The position numbers were made by a program, and so were the translations under genes. From the NCBI GenBank assembly GCA_001839685.1, contig MLAK01000325.1:41745-105744 (forward strand): a stretch of 64,000 bases of DNA. Direction: 5' to 3'. The notes under the pieces were generated by a model that saw nothing but the letters and a program-made list of their open reading frames with translations, searched no databases and was not told the origin of the DNA. How positions within the stretch are numbered: position 1 is the first letter of the stretch; each line of letters begins with the position of its first letter. The stretch comes from Tritrichomonas foetus. Its lineage: Eukaryota; Parabasalia; Tritrichomonadida; Tritrichomonadidae. Of the stretch, positions 58,428 to 64,000 are shown in pieces.

Positions 58428-61115
58428 GTAAAGAATACAAGATGAGATTTTGGTGATTACAGAAAAAAATCAATGGAATTGAGAGAGTATTGAAAATAAT
58501 TAGAAAAAGTGAAATCCGACTCAGAATATAGAATCTCATTTTTGAGTTAAATAGAAAGAAAATGTTGAGATGTCATTGAATTATTTATATGTATTGATTG
58601 CATTTGTCAATCAAAAAGTGTGATCAGCGAAGAAATTTTGAGAAGATTAAATCACTTATGACATCTCAATTAATAAACGTTTTTTGATATTCATTGGATG
58701 AGTTTTCAGGAAAAAGATTTGGTCTTTGATATATTGATAATATAGGACAAATTATTTAGAGTTCATGCATATCAATCCGACTAAGCGCGCGCCAGAGTTT
58801 CCTGTAATATGATGGTTAAATTAATTTTCTATGAAAATCAATTTTTATCTTCAGAAATGTTTCTGTGTTGGTGAACTTTTTCTAATAGATTTTCAAAGAT
58901 GTCTCAATTAACTCATCTAACATGAAACTATGGCGCGAGGTGATCTTAGAGTGAATGCTTGACAATTATTAAAACAGAAATAATAGTTGGATATAAAAAG
59001 TATTTGTACGTAAATAGGAAAGAAATAGGAATATAAACTATTGTAAAGGCATCATCATACTCAAATGATATTTTATAAACTATTGAAACATTAAGTACCA
59101 AAAGAAATATTGAGAGATTGTATTGAAAAAGAAACCAATTGTTCTTTTCTTCTCACAAGATCGAGTAAATAATTGAAAATTGAAAAGTATTGAAATACTA
59201 AACGTAAATTTCTCGGCGAATGAAATAGCATTAGTATGATATATTTTTTTCAACTAAAATGAAAAAACTAATCTTTACAGAAAACTGTGGAGAAAAATAA
59301 CAGCCATTTTTAAGTGATATTTACTAAAAAAAAGAAAATTCACATAAATAAAGATTCGCTTCAACGGTAAAAAAATATTGTTCTTTCAGCTTGATATTAA
59401 ATATATATATAGTACCTTAATATCCCCCATAAAGTCGATATACCATCATTCTGTTAGGATCATGGAGACAAATAAAGCTAAAACATGAAAAATGGCCAAA
59501 AATAAAAATATGAATATATCGATATAAAACAGATTATTATATTTGATAATGAAGTATTATTTTTATAATAATTAATTATAATAGGCATAATAAAAATTAT
59601 AAAAAATAACTCTAAAAAATGAAGATATATGTATTTGAAAAAATTAAAAAAAAAAAGTGTGTTTTATTCAGGAAATTTCTTACCGATTTTTTTCCGTATT
59701 TCTGCACTTTATTCTTGGTCATATACTGTGTTAAATAAGCTGGAGAAAATATGTGATAGTTACATAAGTTATTTAGTTATGATTGACCAAATAAATTCTC
59801 AAATAATCTTAACGTACGAAAAAAATGGAAATGGAAAACAATCTCGAAAAAGGCAGACGAATACATCAAAAGCAGGAAACTTTACTCAACTTAAATGTGA
59901 TATAATGCGAAAGAGAAAACCATAAATTCGCTCAAAACGTATATCCGTCATTCCCTATCAATGAATGAAATAGGTTAAATTATTCCTAATATTCTGCTTA
60001 ATAAGTTTAATGGTATTAGCAGCCCAAATCCCCATGCTATTTTGCTTCGCTCAAACTGGAGAATGTCTGCTGAAGAAAAATTATGTCGATTATCAACCAT
60101 TCATCAAGTAAAATTGAAATTTGAGCCAGAGAATTCTTTATTTAGAACAAGAATAATGAATAATTATCATTGTGGCTTCCAACTCCGAAAAAAAATCAAA
60201 AGTGAGTGAAATTCTTTGAACAAAGTCAAGACTTGATGAAAAATCAAGTTGGATAGCTTTGAATTAACATCTTCTTTCAATATTGTAAATTTCAAGAACA
60301 TTCTGTCATGAATGAAATAATGGTGTGAAAATTTTGAAGCAGAGAGCGAACTGATGATTCCCATCTAAATATTGAGATGGCTTCCTTTTGTGTGAACAAA
60401 TAAAATTTGATAAAAGATGTCTTAAAAAAAAAATAGTAGATGAATAATTTTATTAACATATGACTTGTGAAGTGGTAGGAGAAAATAGTGGCAGTTAACT
60501 GTAGTCCATATATTAAGAAAAAAAATTAGATTTGAGCAATCAATATTTTGAATTAAATTATCTCGAAGAAATTTAATTATAAACTACATAGTTAGAATAT
60601 GGATATAGTATAGCAGTTATCTCCACATTTAAAGGCAGTATTATGTGCGTCTGATGAAAGTTTGATTGGTATATTATTGATCTTTGAAACGGTCAAGTTA
60701 TGATCAAAAATCTTTTTTGAATCTGATGGCGAATTGCTTATGAATGGCGTAATTGGCCTTGGTAAACCGTTTGCGATATTAATTGGATCTTCTGAAAAGA
60801 TTCCGAAAAAAGGATAGGCTGATAATCTGTTGGATTTTCGGTTTGCTTTTAAGTCTCTGGCAGGTTCAGGATCGTGTAACAGGAAAAAACTATTCATTGA
60901 TTATAAAAAACAAAAACCCAACAGATGAAAATTTTAGACGTTATGAATTCTCCGAAATTTTTTTCGATGATTTTGACAGTATTTACATAAATATTTTTCA
61001 AAAAGATGATTCGATGACATAATTTCCCTTAAAAAGTGAGTTTAGTACTTTTGCCATAAAGGCAAAAAAGGAAACTGTTGGCAAACTTTTATTTGACTTT
61101 TCTTTAACTTGTAGA
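58428..61115. other. 2.7 kb of sparse sequence with doubtful small frames
   Basis: AT-rich, with two GC-richer specks (GCGCGCGCC near 58785 and TGGCGCGAGG near 58932). Open frames include plus 59629-59925 (98 codons, Lys-rich) and a start-less frame at about 59983-60228 reading ...SPNPHAILLRSNWRMSAEEK.... Both could be remnants of one decayed plus-strand gene. No RNA gene found. Confidence 0.4.
60592..60897 (-). CDS. Small hypothetical protein
   Basis: A 101-codon ATG frame, with composition unlike translated AT-rich noise. It is rich in Pro, Asn, Asp and Ser (HDPEPARDLK, IANGLPRPITPFISNSPSDSK) with two C-terminal Cys. TCAAT immediately precedes or overlaps the ATG and could be an Inr. It overlaps a plus-strand open frame (to 61022) that reads less like protein. 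No homology recognised; it may also be a fragment. Confidence 0.35.
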   Translation of the reverse strand: MNSFFLLHDPEPARDLKANRKSNRLSAYPFFGIFSEDPINIANGLPRPITPFISNSPSDSKKIFDHNLTVSKINNIPIKLSSDAHNTAFKCGDNCYTISIF

Positions 61116-61895
61116 ATGAAAAAGAAAGGACTACAAAGTCAAAAAAAGAAAGTTCAGCCTAAACAAAATAAAACTGTTATTTCTAATAAATCTATGAAAT
61201 ATCGGCCTGTGAAATTGATCCAGCCTGCAATGAGGTTCTCTCCAGCTTCTGAACGAGAACTCAATAAGCACTATGAAAAATACAATGAATCACCCAAACC
61301 TACAAATATGTATGATTCTGATTCTTCTTACACAGTTTATGAATATGAAGAAGATTCAGAAGAATACGATAAATCTGTTCAATTGAATATTGCCAAATCA
61401 ATTGCAGAGTCTCTTCCTGGTTCACAATATAACAAAAAATATGATTCACAGCTAATTGGCCTTTCTACAATACCCACAGAAACATATACTTCTTTGGAGC
61501 CATCTCAGATCATGCAAGCTGGAAATTTTTCAATGCCGCCCATTGATTTTGGACGACGCTTTACAATTTTTCATGAATTAAAAAGACTTGATATGACACG
61601 AAGAAGAATTTTCTTACAGATTTTCTTCAATTTGTGGAAAAAAAGATTTAGAAATCGCAATTTCGATGTTTTAATCGAACCTGATTATATCCAAAAGACA
61701 AATACTTTAATTTCATCAATTCCGGATTCGTTTGTGAAGAAGACAATAAAAAGCAATTTCTCTAATGTCATTTTAGATAATGAATTATCCCAAACATTAA
61801 ATAATTTTCGCCAAATGAAACAAAAGATTGAATTGGGAAAATCAAATCTAAAATCACCTCATCCTAAACAAGAATACTCGTATGAATTTACTTGA
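61116..61895 (+). CDS. Basic hypothetical protein with an Sfi1-like helix
   Basis: A 259-residue protein. It begins with a strongly basic Lys/Gln/Asn segment (KKKGLQSQKKKVQPKQ) that could act as a nuclear signal. An acidic Tyr/Glu/Asp patch (SSYTVYEYEEDSEEYD, about 70-85) and a short linker follow. The helix LDMTRRRIFLQIFFNLWKKRFRNRNF (about 158-183) resembles the LR..F..W+.+ pattern of Sfi1 centrin-binding repeats, but there is only one copy. The C-terminal third is helical and polar. Nothing decides the function; a single Sfi1/IQ-like helix would allow binding to centrin or calmodulin, which is speculative. Confidence 0.6.
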   Translation: MKKKGLQSQKKKVQPKQNKTVISNKSMKYRPVKLIQPAMRFSPASERELNKHYEKYNESPKPTNMYDSDSSYTVYEYEEDSEEYDKSVQLNIAKSIAESLPGSQYNKKYDSQLIGLSTIPTETYTSLEPSQIMQAGNFSMPPIDFGRRFTIFHELKRLDMTRRRIFLQIFFNLWKKRFRNRNFDVLIEPDYIQKTNTLISSIPDSFVKKTIKSNFSNVILDNELSQTLNNFRQMKQKIELGKSNLKSPHPKQEYSYEFT

Positions 61896-62678
61896 ATTCA
61901 CTTTCATCAAGGAAAAAAAATTCGTGAAAAATGAAACTGCTTTTTTTGATCTTTTTCATGAAATTGATATCTTTTTATTATTTTTCCGATGCGTTTAATG
62001 TTATTTTTATGTGACTAAAAACTATTTATAAGATTTCCTTTTTGTGGTTTCTTTTTTTAATCAGCTCATTGGAAATTTGTCGCTTTCAATTCGTTTGGAA
62101 ATTGATTTGTACGGCCGTACTGAAACAAATATAGATTGTTATTTTATGATTATTCGTTCATTGAATTATATATTGATGAAAAAAAAGATACAAATAAACG
62201 AAGAGAGAAGAAGCAAAAAATGAGATACAAATAAAAACACTTTTATTGAAAACCATATTTTCTTTTTTGAATCCGCTCTAAGTTAATTAAAATAAAAATA
62301 TAACATTAAATTAAAAAAATAAAATTTGTTTCGCATCAATAAAATTTTGCAATTCCAAATAAATAAAAAAATCATATTTTTCACCATTTTGAAGATTCAT
62401 CATGAAAAAAATAAAAATAACAAATAATAAATCAATCGAATAAATAAATCTATATGAAATATATATGATAAATACTTCAAAAAACAAATCCGATTTCGAA
62501 GAAAGAAAAAAACCATAAAATTGGAAATATTTGATTGTTGAAAATCGAGAAAACAAACTGAATTCTTATAATCTTCCATATAATACAGTTTCGTCTTTTT
62601 TGTTTCAAGTTTCGAATGTAATAAATCATAAAAAGTTGATTGTTTTTGAATTATTTTTCGTTTCAATTTGGAAAAACT
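61896..62678. other. convergent spacer, no gene seen
   Basis: About 780 AT-rich bases between convergent genes. Overlapping minus-strand frames near 62311-62666 are Phe/Ile/Tyr-rich translation of AT-rich DNA and carry no motif. Confidence 0.5.
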
Positions 62679-63662
62679 TTATCTGACAGTCCTTCGTTCA
62701 GGTGGCTTCACATATTCTAGGTGATAAATTGAATATGCAACTTTCATCATCACTTCTTCTCTCAAATTGTTAGTTTGTAAATCTCCCTCAAGATTTTCAA
62801 GTGCATTTCGTAGTTGTTCGTTGTCTGCATCCTTTATGTCCCAGTAGGACGAATTTGTAACCTTTCTAAAAATCCTAGACTTTTTAAGAGAATGGGCAAT
62901 TATATTATAATATCTCCAAAATGTCTCTTTGTCATCAGCTGACCATTTATTAAAAATTGAAACCTTTTCGACTTCTTTTACTGACAAAACGTCGAGTTTT
63001 CGCAAAAACGGCTCAATATCTTGAATCAAAAACTCGTTATTATCAAGCGAAATTGAAGGAATTTTGGCCTGTGATGGATTGTATTCGTGTCTACAAATTG
63101 GACAAACAAATGGCTGCTCTTTTCGTTCGCACTGCTTCCCCCATTTTGAAAGGCATCTTCTACAGAAGGAATGGCCGCAAGAAAGCTTTGTTTGCATGGT
63201 CATTGGGTTATAGCAGATGCAGCAGTCTTCGCATTCTTCGGCAGAGTTCAAAACGATTGATTTATTGGATGTTAATGAATATGTCGTTTTCGGCTCCGGC
63301 TCAACAAAAATGTATCGGCATTCTGCGTTATCTGTTGAAGTGATTTGATCGCCATATAAAAAGCAGCTTCCGCCACCAAAAACGAGTTCGTCGCCATTTT
63401 TAATTACATGTTTTTTCACTTTTTTGCAATTGAGAAAAGTTCCGTTTAAGGATTTATTGTCTTCAACAATCCAGTCGTACCTGTTGTTGATTTGCTGGTA
63501 TCTGATGGTCGCGTGCTTCTTTGAAATCTCGTGTGTTTTAGTCGTGTCCATTCTGACGCTACCGCGGCGCCCAATGGACGTGTTAGCATCCGTCAGAATG
63601 ACAGATGGAGGTGCGTTAGGATTTTGTACTAATGATGACGAAATGAGAAGCGCAAAATCCAT
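62679..63662 (-). CDS. FHA-RING E3 ubiquitin ligase (RNF8/CHFR/Dma-like)
   Basis: A 327-residue protein from the ATG at 63662. The forkhead-associated domain (about 5-110) has GRRG (31-34), the phosphothreonine-binding S-K-K-H (47-50) and SLNGTFLN (71-78). The RING finger is complete C3HC4: Cys148, Cys151, Cys163, His165, Cys168, Cys171, Cys188, Cys191. The C-terminal 130 residues are helical, without a known domain. FHA-RING ligases such as CHFR, RNF8 and yeast Dma1/2 read phosphothreonine marks in mitotic checkpoint or DNA-damage signalling; a similar role here is inference. An Inr TCATT (63663-63667) abuts the ATG and favours it over the 7-codon longer open frame. Confidence 0.9.
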   Translation of the reverse strand: MDFALLISSSLVQNPNAPPSVILTDANTSIGRRGSVRMDTTKTHEISKKHATIRYQQINNRYDWIVEDNKSLNGTFLNCKKVKKHVIKNGDELVFGGGSCFLYGDQITSTDNAECRYIFVEPEPKTTYSLTSNKSIVLNSAEECEDCCICYNPMTMQTKLSCGHSFCRRCLSKWGKQCERKEQPFVCPICRHEYNPSQAKIPSISLDNNEFLIQDIEPFLRKLDVLSVKEVEKVSIFNKWSADDKETFWRYYNIIAHSLKKSRIFRKVTNSSYWDIKDADNEQLRNALENLEGDLQTNNLREEVMMKVAYSIYHLEYVKPPERRTVR

Positions 63663-63667
63663 AATGA
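63663..63667 (-). promoter_or_regulatory. Inr (TCATT) of the FHA-RING gene
   Basis: Minus-strand TCATT directly before the ATG at 63662, giving a 3-nt leader, at the lower limit for trichomonads. Confidence 0.5.
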
Positions 63668-63870
63668 AAACTTTTCTATTCAATTTTCAAAAGTGAAAAT
63701 ACAATTATCTTCGGAAATATGTGAGGTGAAAACTAAATTTATTATCAGCGGTATCGGTTAAAAAAGGATTTCATATGTAAGAAATGCTCAGCCAATGATT
63801 GTTACTCATTTATTACGATTTATTATTCAAATAATCATGTTATCTAAGAAATCGAATAAATGGGAAATTA

Positions 63871-64000
63871 ATATGAAAGAAATGTGAAAGAAACATGAAG
63901 GAAATATGAAAGAAATGTGAAAGAAACATGAAGGAAATATGAAAGAAATGTGAAAGAAATTGGAAAGGAACATGAAGGAAATGTGAAAGAAATGTGAAAG
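63871..64000 (+). repeat. 11/33-nt purine-rich tandem repeat, cut by the window end
   Basis: Three 11-nt variants (ATATGAAAGAA, ATGTGAAAGAA, ACATGAAGGAA) form a 33-nt higher-order unit: exact copies at 63871-63903 and 63904-63936, then more divergent copies to the end. The plus strand is almost free of C. The unit length is a multiple of three, and one minus-strand frame stays open through the two exact copies, so it could belong to a gene beyond the edge. Confidence 0.88.

Noticed and set aside
62311..62666. Two overlapping minus-strand frames rich in Phe, Ile and Tyr
   Set aside because: Composition is that of translated AT-rich intergenic DNA; no motif and no membrane-protein pattern beyond that.
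1..64000. CRISPR array, rRNA genes, integrase or transposase genes
   Set aside because: No spaced direct-repeat array, no rRNA signature and no transposase or integrase catalytic motif was seen on either strand.

Overview
The window is protist nuclear DNA, most consistent with a trichomonad parabasalid of the Tritrichomonas type. It is AT-rich, the recognisable genes are long open frames on both strands, and there is no operon structure. Many start codons follow a short 5' leader beginning at a TCAtt or TCAat box, the trichomonad Initiator (Inr). The families also fit: DUF3447/ankyrin proteins, polytopic cyclase-like receptors, tetraspanins, Myb proteins and an N-acetylneuraminate lyase of bacterial type. 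The species is inferred, not proven.

Layout: 0.2-2.4 kb carries an MFI/C11orf65-like IQ protein and a CK1-family kinase. A GC-rich, foldable element of unknown nature lies at 2.49-2.66 kb. 2.8-4.4 kb is a kinase-like/N-acetylneuraminate lyase fusion. 5.4-8.6 kb is an ankyrin-family locus in which single repeats are separated by related non-coding linkers. 9-17.4 kb is sparse: a C2-like small protein, an RGS-like fragment, a two-repeat Myb protein, a NOSIP-like E3, a tetraspanin, and long stretches with no gene. 17.4-44.7 kb is gene-dense: a DYRK kinase, APC4, a giant neurofibromin-like protein, a PAS/cyclase membrane protein, a 1.6-kaa charged protein, a Derlin, a coiled-coil protein, SCYL1 and a pirin. 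45-64 kb holds a small Ser-rich protein, a nitroreductase, a papain-like membrane pseudoprotease, a P5A ATPase, an NT-C2/DIL protein, a PX protein, a second DUF3447 protein, a possible Sfi1-like protein and an FHA-RING ligase, then a tandem repeat running off the end.

The genes do not form one pathway. Several share a theme of secretory-membrane quality control and traffic (Derlin, P5A ATPase, SCYL1, PX, NT-C2/DIL) or signalling and cell-cycle control (CK1, DYRK, APC4, neurofibromin-like, FHA-RING). A second theme is enzyme folds that have lost catalytic residues: the lyase-fused kinase-like domain, the cyclase-like domain, the neurofibromin GAP region and the papain-like protein. Metabolic genes of probable bacterial descent are the lyase, the pirin and the nitroreductase.

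Some frames open upstream of the first ATG. For these I chose the first ATG, usually supported by an Inr just upstream, and said so in the entry. All family assignments are by reading motifs; no database search was possible.
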